In this document: piece by piece, positions 37,544-47,012 of the stretch
Position numbering within the stretch: position 1 is the stretch's first letter
Layout of the letters: every line of letters begins with the position of its first letter
Assembly (NCBI GenBank): GCA_022824945.1
Contig: JAJDYX010000035.1
Location: 1-64,000, forward strand
DNA from: Candidatus Latescibacterota bacterium
GTDB lineage: Bacteria; Latescibacterota; UBA2968
DNA length: 64,000 bases
Direction: 5' to 3'
Made by a program: the position numbers and the translations under genes
The notes under the pieces: generated by a model
Told to the model about the DNA's origin: nothing
Databases searched by the model: none
Seen by the model: only the letters and a program-made list of their open reading frames with translations

Positions 37544-38942
37544 ACTTCGGCACCTTGAGCACAGCGTAAAAATTGGCATAGTGCCGGCGGGTCTCTCTGC
37601 GAATGATCATCCCGACCTCGTCACCGGGTTTCAACTCAGCCAATACATCTTCATAATCCGCCATCGAACGCATGGGCCTGCGATTCATCTCGCGAATCAC
37701 ATCGCCCCGCTGCAAACCCGCCGCATCAGCCGCGCTTTCTGCTCTCACGTCGGTAATGAGCATGCCCCATTGTGCATTATAACCAAACTGACGGGCAATA
37801 GCGGGCGTCATCTCCTGAACATTCAGCCCCAGGGCGCGTTGCCGCTCGGCTTCTTGCAGACCGCGAAAGGGATCAAACGCATCTACGATTGCGCTCAGCT
37901 TTCTATTCTGCCCATTTCGGATCACCTCAATGATCACCTGTGCGCCTGGAGGCGTTCGCGCAATACGCGTGAGAAATTCATCTGCACTGGAAATCTCGCG
38001 GTTGTTTAATCCCACAATCACATCGCCGAGTTGTAAACCCGTCTGCTCGGCAAATTCCCCCACCTCCTGAATCAGCGCACCCCGATTGAAGGGTAACCCC
38101 AGTGCTTCGGCAAGTCCCGGCGTCAGATCTTGAACCACCACATCCAGATACCCGCGTTTAACCTCTCCATCTTCAATAATCTGCTGCATAATATTGCGCG
38201 CCATATTAATTGGCACAGCCAACCCAATACCCTGGCTGCCTCCACTGCGCGACAAAATCGCCGTATTCAGACCCACCAGTTCCCCGCGCAAATTCACCAT
38301 TGCCCCACCGCTATTGCCCGGGTTAATCGCCGCATCTGTTTGAATAAAATCTTCGTAATCCACAATATCTAAATTGCCTCGCCCAATCGCGCTCACAATA
38401 CCGTACGTCACCGTATGCCGCAAACCATACGGATTGCCAATCGCCAGCACCCAGGACCCCACCTTCAACTTGTCCGAATCGCCCATCTTCAGCGCGGGCA
38501 AATCGCGCCCATCAATTTTCAACACCGCGACATCGCTCTGCGGATCTGTCCCCACCAGTGTTGCGCTGAACTTTCTGCCATCGTCGAGTTCTACTTCAAT
38601 AGAATCGGCCTCTGCAATAACGTGATTATTGGTCAAAATATAGCCATCTCGAGAAACAATAACCCCCGAACCCAAACCCTGCTGCTGTTCTCTCCGATAC
38701 TGCAGACCACCACCAAAAAAATGATCGAAAAACGGATTGCCTGTTGATCTTCGCACCCCAACCATCACATCTCTTTTCTTAATAACCGCGACTACACCCG
38801 GATTGACCTCGGAAGCCACCGCAGCAAAAGCCTCGCTGAACTTTTCCATTTGCGCGATCGTCGCCTGAGATTCGGGATCAATTTTTGCCTCAACCTGCAA
38901 AACCGTAAATCCCGCAATCAGTATCCATATCCACTTTTGCAT
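37542..38942 (-). CDS. HtrA/Deg-type periplasmic serine protease
   Basis: The 466-residue protein has a signal peptide (MQKWIWILIAGF to VEA), a trypsin-like domain and two PDZ domains. His107 in TNNHV and Ser211 in NPGNSGGAM are the catalytic residues, with the Asp in SDVAVLKID. The first PDZ contains GLQLGDVIVGLNN and the second GLQRGDVIREMN. It should degrade or refold damaged envelope proteins. ATG 38942 is preferred over 38957 because GGAGAG lies 7 nt before it and the signal peptide begins there. It is monocistronic. Confidence 0.9.
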   Translation of the reverse strand: MQKWIWILIAGFTVLQVEAKIDPESQATIAQMEKFSEAFAAVASEVNPGVVAVIKKRDVMVGVRRSTGNPFFDHFFGGGLQYRREQQQGLGSGVIVSRDGYILTNNHVIAEADSIEVELDDGRKFSATLVGTDPQSDVAVLKIDGRDLPALKMGDSDKLKVGSWVLAIGNPYGLRHTVTYGIVSAIGRGNLDIVDYEDFIQTDAAINPGNSGGAMVNLRGELVGLNTAILSRSGGSQGIGLAVPINMARNIMQQIIEDGEVKRGYLDVVVQDLTPGLAEALGLPFNRGALIQEVGEFAEQTGLQLGDVIVGLNNREISSADEFLTRIARTPPGAQVIIEVIRNGQNRKLSAIVDAFDPFRGLQEAERQRALGLNVQEMTPAIARQFGYNAQWGMLITDVRAESAADAAGLQRGDVIREMNRRPMRSMADYEDVLAELKPGDEVGMIIRRETRRHYANFYAVLKVPK

Positions 38943-39030
38943 ACACCATCTCTCCATTGTAGCGATTGAACTTTAGTTATATCTCGCAAGGCGTCAAAAG
39001 TTCCTGAAATTGTCCAATCCCGTCAATGAC

Positions 39031-39062
39031 AAAAAAAGCCGAGATCCACAGAGAATCTCGGC
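39031..39062 (-). terminator. Rho-independent terminator (minus strand)
   Basis: Stem gccgagat/atctcggc (39038-39045 with 39054-39061) is preceded on the plus strand by seven A, which become a T-run downstream on the minus strand. It ends the transcript of the 39087-39416 gene. Confidence 0.85.
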
Positions 39063-39086
39063 CTTCTTGAAAATTAAAAAATGTAC

Positions 39087-39416
39087 TTAAGCAGCTGACT
39101 TGTCCGACGGACGCACCTTTTTCAGCGCAGACATCCAGGTCAACTCATAGACCACCAGCGCACCTCGCCACACCTCGACATTTTCAAGCCCGCTATACAC
39201 CAATCGCGCAGCCTGTTCAATCGTCGCTTCTGCGGCCTTGACCTCGGGGTAATCGGCCACAGTCTTCATGGGAACGGGACCATAAGCGGCGCGAATGCGA
39301 TTAATCACCTCGCAGACTTCCCGACGAAACTGAGGAACGAAACGGGACCGGGAGGTAGCCCGTCGTACCCCGTTTGATCGTGAACCGATAGCCGACATAG
39401 AAAAAATGCGTCTCAT
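39087..39416 (-). CDS. Hypothetical protein (109 aa)
   Basis: The 109-residue basic protein is not recognised. The N-terminus is rich in Arg and Ser (RRATSRSRF) and the rest is amphipathic-helical (EATIEQAARLVYSGLENVEVW). A TAGGAGA site precedes the ATG and a clear terminator follows, so it is probably expressed as its own unit. Confidence 0.55.
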   Translation of the reverse strand: MRRIFSMSAIGSRSNGVRRATSRSRFVPQFRREVCEVINRIRAAYGPVPMKTVADYPEVKAAEATIEQAARLVYSGLENVEVWRGALVVYELTWMSALKKVRPSDKSAA

Positions 39417-39628
39417 GGGAACATCTCCTATCTAAGTTAGGTGAATATACCGACATAAATCGTCATATATAATCACAAAAACTTTCCTAAACTCAATTTT
39501 TACATAACATTATATACTATTTTCCAATCGCCATAAATATAGTGAACATTTGTATATGCGTCAAGAGTAAAATATCACAATCTCACAAAAAAAACTTTCC
39601 CTTAACCCGCTGCGATATTATCTTTTGC

Positions 39629-39642
39629 CCTCATTAATGAGG
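39629..39642. promoter_or_regulatory. 14-bp perfect palindrome, possible operator
   Basis: CCTCATTAATGAGG is a perfect palindrome in the AT-rich divergent gap, 45 nt upstream of the MBL hydrolase start. It could bind a dimeric regulator. No protein is assigned. Confidence 0.3.
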
Positions 39643-39686
39643 ATTCTAACTGACACGATAGAAGTAAAAATCGCACAGGAACCATC

Positions 39687-40307
39687 GTGATCTTTATATC
39701 CACCATCGTCGGTCCGCTCGAAGTCAATTGTTACATCCTCGCCTGCGAAAAAACGCGCGAAGGCATTGTAATAGATCCCGGCGACGATACCGACACCATA
39801 CTCCAACTCATCGAAAACCACGACATCAAAATCGTCGAAATAATTGCCACGCACGGACATTTTGACCACATTGGGCGCGTCGCATCGCTCAAAGAAAAAA
39901 CAGGCGCGCCATTCGCCATCCACAAAGCCGACGTATGCAGGGTCGAGAACCTGACAAGCATTGTCGCACCTCTGGGCCTTCAAGCAGATCCACCGCCCAA
40001 AATCGACCGCTTCATCGATGAAGGCGATACCATTGTCTTTGGCCGCGAAACCCTGAACATCCTCCATGTACCCGGTCACGCGCCCGGCAACATCGCGCTC
40101 ACCTGGCCGGGACACGCCATTATTGGCGACACTGTATTCTCCGGTTCTATTGGCCGAACCGACCTCGAAGGCGCAGACCTGCAAACGCTAATGGACTCAA
40201 TCCACACCAAAATCCTCACCCTCCCCGACGACACAATACTTCACCCCGGGCACGGGCCAGACACAACCATAGACCGTGAAAAACGCATCAACCCATTTCT
40301 CTTATAG
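39687..40307 (+). CDS. MBL-fold hydrolase (glyoxalase II-like)
   Basis: The 206-residue metallo-beta-lactamase-fold protein has THGHFDHIG (two-metal site), HVPGHAPGN, the bridging Asp region GDTVFSGSIGRTD and HPGHGPDT. This is the short, domain-minimal glyoxalase II-like type without the C-terminal helical domain of GloB. The start is GTG at 39687 with AGGA upstream. The aminopeptidase start follows after 13 nt, suggesting one transcript. Confidence 0.85.
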   Translation: MIFISTIVGPLEVNCYILACEKTREGIVIDPGDDTDTILQLIENHDIKIVEIIATHGHFDHIGRVASLKEKTGAPFAIHKADVCRVENLTSIVAPLGLQADPPPKIDRFIDEGDTIVFGRETLNILHVPGHAPGNIALTWPGHAIIGDTVFSGSIGRTDLEGADLQTLMDSIHTKILTLPDDTILHPGHGPDTTIDREKRINPFLL

Positions 40308-40320
40308 GACCAATTCTCAC

Positions 40321-41823
40321 ATGAACATCTCCACCACCATCGGCAACATCCTCGAAAGCACAACAGACGCTATCGTGCTCAACCTCTTTGAAGGCATCAC
40401 AGAACCAGGCGGCGCAACAGGTGCAGCCAATCGCGCGCTGGACGGGCTTATTTCCGACCTCATTGCAGGCGGCGACTTCAGCGGCAAACGCAACCAGACC
40501 GCTGTGCTCTATCCCCGCCAGGGCGTGGCTTCCCCGCGCCTCATTCTCGTTGGCCTGGGCAAACGAGAAGACTTCACCCCCAATCAAGTGCGCCTCGCAT
40601 CCGCATCTGCAACCAGAGAAGCCATCAAACTCGGCGCAAAAACCCTCGCCTCCATCATCCACGGGGGCGGCATAGGCGGCCTCGATGTCTCAGACGCCAC
40701 ACAAGCCACTGTTGAAGGCGCGATTCTTGGCAATTACAAATTCACCAATTACAAAACAAACAATAACGATCCCAAACGCCTCGACACCTTTACCCTCGTC
40801 GAATTTGACACATCCAAACAAACCGAAGTAGAAAAAGGCGCAAATACCGGACAAATCATCGCCGAAAGCGTGTGTTTTGCCCGCGACCTGAGCAACACCC
40901 CCGGCAATGACTTGCCACCGGCAACACTGGCCGAACGCGCTTTGGAAATGGCTCGTGAAACAGGGCTCTCCTGTGAAATATTTGACGAACAGCGCATCTC
41001 AAATGAAGGCATGGGTGCCTTGAGCGCTGTGGGGCAGGGAAGTGCTCGACCGCCTCGTTTTGTCATCCTGGAACACCCGGGTGCCGATCCCACTGCCGCG
41101 CCCATCATCTTCATTGGCAAAGGCATAACCTTTGACACTGGCGGCATATCCCTCAAAGGTAGCGACGGCATGTGGAACATGAAATTTGACATGAGTGGAT
41201 CCGCAGCCGTCATCGGCGCAATGCGAGCCGTGGCAAAACTCGACCTGCCCCACAGCGTCATTGGCCTGGTTGCCGCCGCAGAAAACATGCCCGATGGTCA
41301 CGCGTATCGGCCCGGCGACATCTTGCATCCCCTCGGCAACAAAACCGTTGAAATTCACAGCACCGATGCCGAAGGCCGTCTCGCTCTCATCGACGCCATC
41401 GCATACAGCGCGCGCTATAAGCCAAAAGCTGCCATTGACCTTGCCACACTAACCGGTGCTTGCGTCACCGCACTCGGCAACGAAGCCAGTGGCCTGATGG
41501 GCAACGACAATGACCTCATCGCTCAGATTCACGAAGCGGGCAATCGCACCGGTGAAATTGCCTGGCATCTTCCCATTCTGGATGACCATAGAAACCTCAT
41601 CAAAAGCAATGTAGCCGACCTCAAGAACTCAGGTGGTCGGCCCGCGGGCGCACTCACCGCCGCCGCATTCCTCGAAGCTTATGTCCAGAACTTTTCCTGG
41701 GCACACCTCGACATAGCCGGCACCGCATCGACAAGTTCCGCCAAACCCGACACCCCCATCGGAGCTACGGGCGTTGGCGTGCGCTTATTGATCGATTTCC
41801 TGCGCCATCAACCGGTTACATAA
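40321..41823 (+). CDS. pepA: Leucyl aminopeptidase (M17, PepA-type)
   Basis: The 500-residue protein is a full M17 aminopeptidase. The C-terminal catalytic domain holds GKGITFDTGGISLKG with metal ligands and the family signature NTDAEGR near IHSTDAEGRLALIDA. The N-terminal macro-like domain precedes it. It removes N-terminal residues from peptides using two metal ions. ATG 40321 is chosen because the upstream frame to 40276 overlaps the MBL gene and lacks a ribosome site. Confidence 0.92.
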   Translation: MNISTTIGNILESTTDAIVLNLFEGITEPGGATGAANRALDGLISDLIAGGDFSGKRNQTAVLYPRQGVASPRLILVGLGKREDFTPNQVRLASASATREAIKLGAKTLASIIHGGGIGGLDVSDATQATVEGAILGNYKFTNYKTNNNDPKRLDTFTLVEFDTSKQTEVEKGANTGQIIAESVCFARDLSNTPGNDLPPATLAERALEMARETGLSCEIFDEQRISNEGMGALSAVGQGSARPPRFVILEHPGADPTAAPIIFIGKGITFDTGGISLKGSDGMWNMKFDMSGSAAVIGAMRAVAKLDLPHSVIGLVAAAENMPDGHAYRPGDILHPLGNKTVEIHSTDAEGRLALIDAIAYSARYKPKAAIDLATLTGACVTALGNEASGLMGNDNDLIAQIHEAGNRTGEIAWHLPILDDHRNLIKSNVADLKNSGGRPAGALTAAAFLEAYVQNFSWAHLDIAGTASTSSAKPDTPIGATGVGVRLLIDFLRHQPVT

Positions 41824-41847
41824 AAAAAGCCGGGACATAATCCCGGC
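41823..41847 (-). terminator. Terminator for the minus-strand barrel gene
   Basis: Stem gccggga/tcccggc (41829-41835 with 41841-41847), loop cataa, with seven A on the left giving a T-run on the minus strand. It also sits right after the pepA stop and could affect that transcript. Confidence 0.8.
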
Positions 41848-41874
41848 CTGGGTATAACCTTCTGATTCGTCCAG

Positions 41875-42453
41875 CTATCTTTCACCCAAAGAGAACATCA
41901 GCCCTGCGTGAATGCCAAAATTATTTGTTGTCCCGGACGCAAAAGCGCGAAACCAGCGACCCTGCACAAATGCGCCTATGCCCTCGGAAACATCAAACCG
42001 CATGCCACCTGCTACGGCAATCAACGCCTCGGTTGACGTTTCTGTTATAACTTCTCTGGTCTCTGTATCTACGGCATAAACCGTTGTTCCGTCAAACAAT
42101 ACTTCAACTATAGGAGATCCCCGTGTGTGCAACACCCCGCCAGCAACCCCAAAAAACACCGTGCCATAGCGATCGGACAAAGGGGCTTTATAAACCAGAC
42201 TGACACCTGCGGGAATTTCCGTCTCCAGAGTCTTATCCGTTGCTACCAGTGTAATGGTCCTCCGATAATATTCAACAAAAGGTGCCAAATATGTCGGATA
42301 CAAATCACCAATAGGAATATCTATGGACAGGTGCCCGCCCCCGCGCGTGGGATCAAAAAGAGCACCTCCGCCTATCTTGACATCCACCTGTGCATCTGCC
42401 CGACCAAACATCGCGATTACAATGAAAAAAAACACCGCAACCATTGACTTCAT
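41875..42453 (-). CDS. Outer-membrane beta-barrel-like protein
   Basis: The 192-residue protein starts at ATG 42453 after CAGGAGG; the longer frame to 42492 adds residues before a clear signal peptide (MKSMVAVFFFIVIAMFGRADAQ). The mature part alternates polar and hydrophobic residues with many Gly and aromatic residues (VFFGVAGGV, GAFVQGRWFRAF) and ends in GLMFSLGER, consistent with a small outer-membrane beta-barrel. Function unknown. It is divergent from the histidine phosphatase by 32 nt. Confidence 0.6.
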   Translation of the reverse strand: MKSMVAVFFFIVIAMFGRADAQVDVKIGGGALFDPTRGGGHLSIDIPIGDLYPTYLAPFVEYYRRTITLVATDKTLETEIPAGVSLVYKAPLSDRYGTVFFGVAGGVLHTRGSPIVEVLFDGTTVYAVDTETREVITETSTEALIAVAGGMRFDVSEGIGAFVQGRWFRAFASGTTNNFGIHAGLMFSLGER

Positions 42454-42485
42454 ACACACCTCCTGATAATAATTAAGGAACACAC

Positions 42486-43115
42486 ATGCCAACCGACCTC
42501 ATTCTAATCTGCCATGGACAAGCCAGAGAACGCGATGGCGAACACCATTACGGCTGGTGGGCTGACAGGCCCCTCTCGCATCGGGGCAAACAACAAGCCC
42601 TGCTCGTTGGCGAACGCCTCAGAAGCGACTTTGACATTCGCGGCCTCTACACCAGCCCCCAAAAATGTGCCCGTCAAACAGCCGAATGGATAGGCGATGT
42701 GCTCCATATCGTGCCCGAAGTAGAAAATGACCTGCGCGAACTCGAAAGCGGCGACCTCGCCACACTCTCCAGCGAAGAAGTCCGAAAATATTACCCCGGC
42801 TTTTTTGGTGGACAATCCCTCGAAGAAGCGCGCGTTCCGGGCAGTGAAACCTATGCCGACCTGCACACCCGCGTTGCCAACATCGTGAGCCAACTCGTCA
42901 ACGAATCGCCCGACCAACAAATTGCGTGCATCACACACGTCCGCCCCATTGTCGCTTGCCTACAAGCGGTCATGGGATACACGCCCGAAGACGAGCACAA
43001 ACCCCAGTTCTCGTGTCACACAGCCGCCATCCACCACCTTCAACTCAACCCCGGAGGCGAACCCACCTTCATAGCCCTCAACGATATTGCCCACCTCGCA
43101 GACCTGCCCGGATAA
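42486..43115 (+). CDS. Histidine-phosphatase-family protein with altered RHG motif
   Basis: The 209-residue protein fits the histidine phosphatase (phosphoglycerate-mutase-like) family: LSHRGKQQA, LYTSPQKCARQTAE, RELESGDL and the second His in CITHVRP. The normal RHG motif reads ILICHGQ, with Cys9 in place of Arg, His10 and Gly11. The Arg usually binds phosphate, so activity may be lost or changed. A single C-to-T change in the codon explains it. AAGGA precedes the ATG. The stop abuts the stop of the convergent PhyH gene. Confidence 0.8.
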   Translation: MPTDLILICHGQARERDGEHHYGWWADRPLSHRGKQQALLVGERLRSDFDIRGLYTSPQKCARQTAEWIGDVLHIVPEVENDLRELESGDLATLSSEEVRKYYPGFFGGQSLEEARVPGSETYADLHTRVANIVSQLVNESPDQQIACITHVRPIVACLQAVMGYTPEDEHKPQFSCHTAAIHHLQLNPGGEPTFIALNDIAHLADLPG

Positions 43116-44000
43116 TCACTCCTCAATCTGCACGGTGCCATCCTCTGCACATACAAGATGAAGTCCACTCTGCCTGCCGCCTGCAAAGGGTCCCCACATA
43201 ACCACCCGTTGTTCCTCGCTCATATCTGCCACGACCTCGGCATCCCAATAAAATTCTGGAGGTGCGACCTGGTCTGCGATACCCCCTCGCGTGGCAGTTC
43301 GGCTGGCGTACTTGTAGAGAACGGATTTTCGCTCGTGGTCATTTCTCCACGGATGCGTACCGTGGGTTTGTGCGCCATCCATAAAAAAAATCACATCCCC
43401 CGCTTCGACCTCGGGTTGAACCACAGTACCCATATCATCTTCGCAGGTTCGCACACCCCCCGGCATCGGATATTTGGACTTGTGACTTCCGGGAACACAC
43501 ACAAAGCCACCGCCGTGAGCAGGACTATCTGTCAGATTCCACGTAACAGTTACACCATTGCAGTGCCCTGCACCATTTTGATGGCGGTATGCAACAACCG
43601 GGTTATGGGGATCGCCTGCGCCGTGCAGAGTCAGGCCCTCGGTGCCTTTAACCGCATTGTTGAACTGGGGACCGTGGTCGAGTCGAAAACCGGGACCACA
43701 CATCTCATTGAGACGCGCGACAACTTGAGGATGCACGAGCATATTGCGAAAAGGTTCGCAATAAGGCACCGGCAACGTGAGCAACCCGTGCCCTTCCTCT
43801 CCCAAACCGGAGCTCTCATACCATCGGGCTGCCGTACCTTTTAATGCCGTATAGTCCCCTCGCCCCTCTTCGTGCTGAAAAATATCCTTCTTCGCGTAAT
43901 CGAGCGCCTCATTCGCCTCTGCGATTTCCTCTACTGAAAGAACACCCCGCACAATCAGATACCCCGTCAGATCCCAGAAATATTTCTCTCTCTCAGTCAT
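43116..44000 (-). CDS. Phytanoyl-CoA dioxygenase (PhyH) family protein
   Basis: The 294-residue protein matches bacterial PhyH-family 2-oxoglutarate/Fe(II) oxygenases: LTGYLIVRGVLS at the start, NGVTVTWNLTD and GGFVCVPGSHKSKYP in the core, and the distal iron His region THGTHPWRNDHERKS. The first iron-binding motif is not a clear HxD (RHQNG), so iron ligation is uncertain. ATG 44000 has GAGGT upstream. It is last in the minus-strand catabolic group; substrate unknown. Confidence 0.8.
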   Translation of the reverse strand: MTEREKYFWDLTGYLIVRGVLSVEEIAEANEALDYAKKDIFQHEEGRGDYTALKGTAARWYESSGLGEEGHGLLTLPVPYCEPFRNMLVHPQVVARLNEMCGPGFRLDHGPQFNNAVKGTEGLTLHGAGDPHNPVVAYRHQNGAGHCNGVTVTWNLTDSPAHGGGFVCVPGSHKSKYPMPGGVRTCEDDMGTVVQPEVEAGDVIFFMDGAQTHGTHPWRNDHERKSVLYKYASRTATRGGIADQVAPPEFYWDAEVVADMSEEQRVVMWGPFAGGRQSGLHLVCAEDGTVQIEE

Positions 44001-44032
44001 AACATACCTCAATCACTAACAGGTCGTCTCAC

Positions 44033-44060
44033 AATTTTTAATTCTTAATTTTTAATTCTT
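44033..44060. repeat. Heptanucleotide array (AATTTTT/AATTCTT)x2
   Basis: Two perfect 14-base units AATTTTTAATTCTT, each two seven-base parts, abut the stop codon (44059-44061) of the thioesterase gene on the minus strand. Confidence 0.85.
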
Positions 44061-44901
44061 ACGCCAGAGGACCCCGCGTCTCCATAGCCATAGAAATCCG
44101 CTCGCTGCGCGTGCCATCGCCATTGCAGTGGTAAAAACGCACCGCACCGTGAAACTTATCCGCGTGAGGAACAAAATCGAGTTCTGCTTCTGCGACTTGC
44201 CCTGGCACAAAGGGCTTGCGAAAATAAATCACAATTTCGTGAAACCGCAAGCACCCGACATCGCCCCCAATTTTGTGATATTGAAGTGACAGGAGATCGA
44301 GCACCCGGTCCATGTATTTAACCGTATTGATATGCCCATATTGATCTGACTGATCCATGTGAAAAACAACCGGCTGCGTATCATAGGTCAGCGTCTCACC
44401 ATTGGCGCGATAGGATTCGATATCCCGGCTGAGCAAATCATCTTCATCCAGTTCGTGCTCCCTCAGAAATTTAAGACCCTCTGGCACATCGGAAGGCATG
44501 CGTTCATCGGGAAGGGCAAGCGGCCGCGTGAGAGCCAGCCAGAACTCCGACCGACCAACCAGATCATCCGCCTTAAAAAGTTCGCATGTCAGAACGAGAT
44601 GCCCGCGTTTGAGACTTCGGTCATCGTTGCGCGTTGTAACGAGGCGGATCTGAGATTCCTGTCGCAGTGTTGTCTGCAGAGAACAGGAATGCCCAAAAGT
44701 TTCAAATTTCAAAATATGATTGATCGGCGCAACACCATCGCCGCTATTGACATTGGATCTCCAGTAGGGTCGCAGCATGTGAAGACCCGACCGCAACGTG
44801 AGACTCAAACTGGATGCGACCAACTCGGCATTCATATTGAGCATGCGCCAATCAACGTCATATTCAGTTGTACCCGTCAGAACATCCATCTCACCCCTCA
44901 T
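44059..44901 (-). CDS. Acyl-CoA thioesterase-like double-hotdog protein
   Basis: The 280-residue protein has two hotdog units. The second has [17 protein letters not shown], the 4HBT-type active-site pattern, and [17 protein letters not shown]. The first unit covers ~10-140. It may hydrolyse an acyl-CoA made by its neighbours. The ATG overlaps the BKACE stop (ATGA), so the two are translationally coupled. Confidence 0.75.
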   Translation of the reverse strand: MRGEMDVLTGTTEYDVDWRMLNMNAELVASSLSLTLRSGLHMLRPYWRSNVNSGDGVAPINHILKFETFGHSCSLQTTLRQESQIRLVTTRNDDRSLKRGHLVLTCELFKADDLVGRSEFWLALTRPLALPDERMPSDVPEGLKFLREHELDEDDLLSRDIESYRANGETLTYDTQPVVFHMDQSDQYGHINTVKYMDRVLDLLSLQYHKIGGDVGCLRFHEIVIYFRKPFVPGQVAEAELDFVPHADKFHGAVRFYHCNGDGTRSERISMAMETRGPLA

Positions 44902-45731
44902 CCCGGATACGTAAGCCCCAGCATCTCTCGGGCATCATTTGGCGTGGCAATCTCGCCCTGTAGTTTCTCCACAATACTCGCCGCGAGATCAACCATCTGT
45001 GCATTGCTCTTGAGCAAAACACCTCTCCGAAGATAAATATTATCTTCAAAACCCACCCGTATATGCCCCCCCATGAGAAAAGCCATAGTAATCATCGGCA
45101 ACTGTCCTTTTCCCACACCCAGAGCGGACCAGATCACATCGGGCGGCAAAAGACTCTTCATAAAAATCAGATTTTCGGGTGTGGCTTCAATCCCCCATCC
45201 GGGACCCATACACAACTGGATAAAAGGGGGATCTTCAAACAACCCCTCCGCAATCATATACCGCGCCTGACGGATATGACCCGCATCAAAAACCTCGATC
45301 TCGGGCTTAACGCGATGCTCGCGCATGCGCTTTGCCGCGGCAACACCCCATTCCGGTGGATTCATAAATACCCGAGTGCCAAAATTCAACGAACCGATAT
45401 CCAGAGAACAAATCTCGGGCTTCAGCGCAACCGGCTCAAGCCGCTCCTCAATAATATTTTCCCCTTTAATATTTCCCCCGCTCGTCGTCAAATTAATCGC
45501 AATATCACAGGCTTGTCGAATCCGATCCACCACCTCTTTGAAAAGCTCGATCCGCGAACACACAATACCCGTCTCGGGATCGCGCACATGGATATGCGTA
45601 ATCGCTGCACCCGCCTTATGGCACTCGATTGCCGCGTCTGCAATCTCCTTTGGCGTATAAGGCACAGCCGGATTCATATCCTTCGTAGGACCCGAACCCA
45701 CAACCGCCACTGAAATAATTGTCTTATCCAT
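44898..45731 (-). CDS. BKACE-family beta-keto acid cleavage enzyme
   Basis: The 277-residue protein matches the BKACE (formerly DUF849) family: [22 protein letters not shown] with metal-binding His residues, LTTSGG and [15 protein letters not shown]. Family members condense or cleave a beta-keto acid with acetyl-CoA, giving an acyl-CoA and acetoacetate. The coupled thioesterase fits an acyl-CoA product. AGAGGA precedes the ATG. Confidence 0.9.
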   Translation of the reverse strand: MDKTIISVAVVGSGPTKDMNPAVPYTPKEIADAAIECHKAGAAITHIHVRDPETGIVCSRIELFKEVVDRIRQACDIAINLTTSGGNIKGENIIEERLEPVALKPEICSLDIGSLNFGTRVFMNPPEWGVAAAKRMREHRVKPEIEVFDAGHIRQARYMIAEGLFEDPPFIQLCMGPGWGIEATPENLIFMKSLLPPDVIWSALGVGKGQLPMITMAFLMGGHIRVGFEDNIYLRRGVLLKSNAQMVDLAASIVEKLQGEIATPNDAREMLGLTYPG

Positions 45732-45749
45732 TTTTGTTCCTCTTATCCT

Positions 45750-46964
45750 CTAAAATTGAAACGGCACCAACCAATCCTCTTCAATCCCCAGATCAAAACC
45801 CGGACCACTCGGCGAAAACGCCAGATAGCTATCGCGCGGCACGCGCGCTCCGGGACCCGCTACTTCTTCAAGTGGTACCCCCGGATCAGAACCGATAAAA
45901 TACTCACACCAGGGCGTATTGGGCATTGCCCAACTCAAATGCTGACCGTACGCATCGCGTCCCCCGCCGTGCAGACAAACTTCCAGACCCGCCGCGGCAG
46001 CCATATTACAAATTTTGACACACGCAGTCAAACCGCCCACCCACTGAATATCGGGTTGAAGAATATCGAGACACCGATTTTCGATCATCAACTGGTAGGG
46101 ATACGGCGTGTAAAAATGCTCGCCACTGGCAAGCGTCAACCACGGCAGGCGTTTCTTCAGTTCAATATGTCCCCCAACATCTTCGGGAATCAAACACTCT
46201 TCCATCCAGCGCAAATTATAAGGACGCAACCGATCCGCCAGACGCGTTGTATATTCCACATCAAAAGCCATATAACAATCGAGCATGAGATCGCACTCAT
46301 CGCCGATCAACTCGCGGACCTCGGCGATTCGCCTCTCGTTCTCCCCTAATCCCCACACCCCATCAACCGGACCGTATTGACAGGGCAACTTAAACGCCCG
46401 AAATCCCAACTCTTTGTACCAATCGACATCGTCACCCGTCGCATACACAAACAAACGGTCGCGCGCCGGACCGCCCAGAAGCTCATAAACGGGCTTGCCC
46501 TGCAATTTGCCCGCCAGATCCCACAGCGCCAGATCTACGGCACTAATCGCCAACGAGGCAATCCCCACAGTCCCAAAAGATTTGGACACGCGAAACATCA
46601 TATCCCACAGCTTTTCAATTGCCAGACAACTCTCGCCCTCTAATATATGCGCGAAAGCATCTTCCACCACCATCGCAACCGGACGTCCCGCCGATGTGCC
46701 GAGGCCCCATGTCCCATCTTCCGCTGTCACCTTAACCGAGAACCGGGGCCATTGTCTGGCACCGTAAAGCTGCCGCCGCGCCTTAAACCGCGGGAACTTA
46801 GACATCGGATTTGCCACCTCTATATGCGCGGGCCACGCCTTTCGATACCCCTTTGTCCTCGGCGCTGCACCTGTTGACGCAGCGAGCGTCGTGCCAGAAC
46901 CCGTTGAGGTCTGGCTTGCATTTGGGCGCTCAACGCGAACGACTTCGACGGATTTGATTTTCAT
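45750..46964 (-). CDS. Enolase-superfamily dehydratase (rhamnonate dehydratase-like)
   Basis: The 404-residue protein has the metal ligands of the superfamily: Asp in MLDCYMAFD, Glu in RWMEECLIPE and Glu-His in ASGEHFYTPY. The catalytic His region reads CLHGGGRDAYGQH. The GEH-Y-T-x-Y block is typical of L-rhamnonate-type sugar-acid dehydratases. It would turn an aldonate into a 2-keto-3-deoxy acid. It is 18 nt upstream of the BKACE gene. AAGGA precedes the ATG. Confidence 0.82.
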   Translation of the reverse strand: MKIKSVEVVRVERPNASQTSTGSGTTLAASTGAAPRTKGYRKAWPAHIEVANPMSKFPRFKARRQLYGARQWPRFSVKVTAEDGTWGLGTSAGRPVAMVVEDAFAHILEGESCLAIEKLWDMMFRVSKSFGTVGIASLAISAVDLALWDLAGKLQGKPVYELLGGPARDRLFVYATGDDVDWYKELGFRAFKLPCQYGPVDGVWGLGENERRIAEVRELIGDECDLMLDCYMAFDVEYTTRLADRLRPYNLRWMEECLIPEDVGGHIELKKRLPWLTLASGEHFYTPYPYQLMIENRCLDILQPDIQWVGGLTACVKICNMAAAAGLEVCLHGGGRDAYGQHLSWAMPNTPWCEYFIGSDPGVPLEEVAGPGARVPRDSYLAFSPSGPGFDLGIEEDWLVPFQF

Positions 46965-47012
46965 GTGTTTTCCTTTTCTGGTATTAGAAATATCCTCAGA
47001 CGATTAACACCC

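Noticed and set aside
39618..40184. A 188-codon minus-strand frame over the MBL hydrolase
   Set aside because: It is an antisense shadow with no motif; the plus-strand frame has all MBL motifs.
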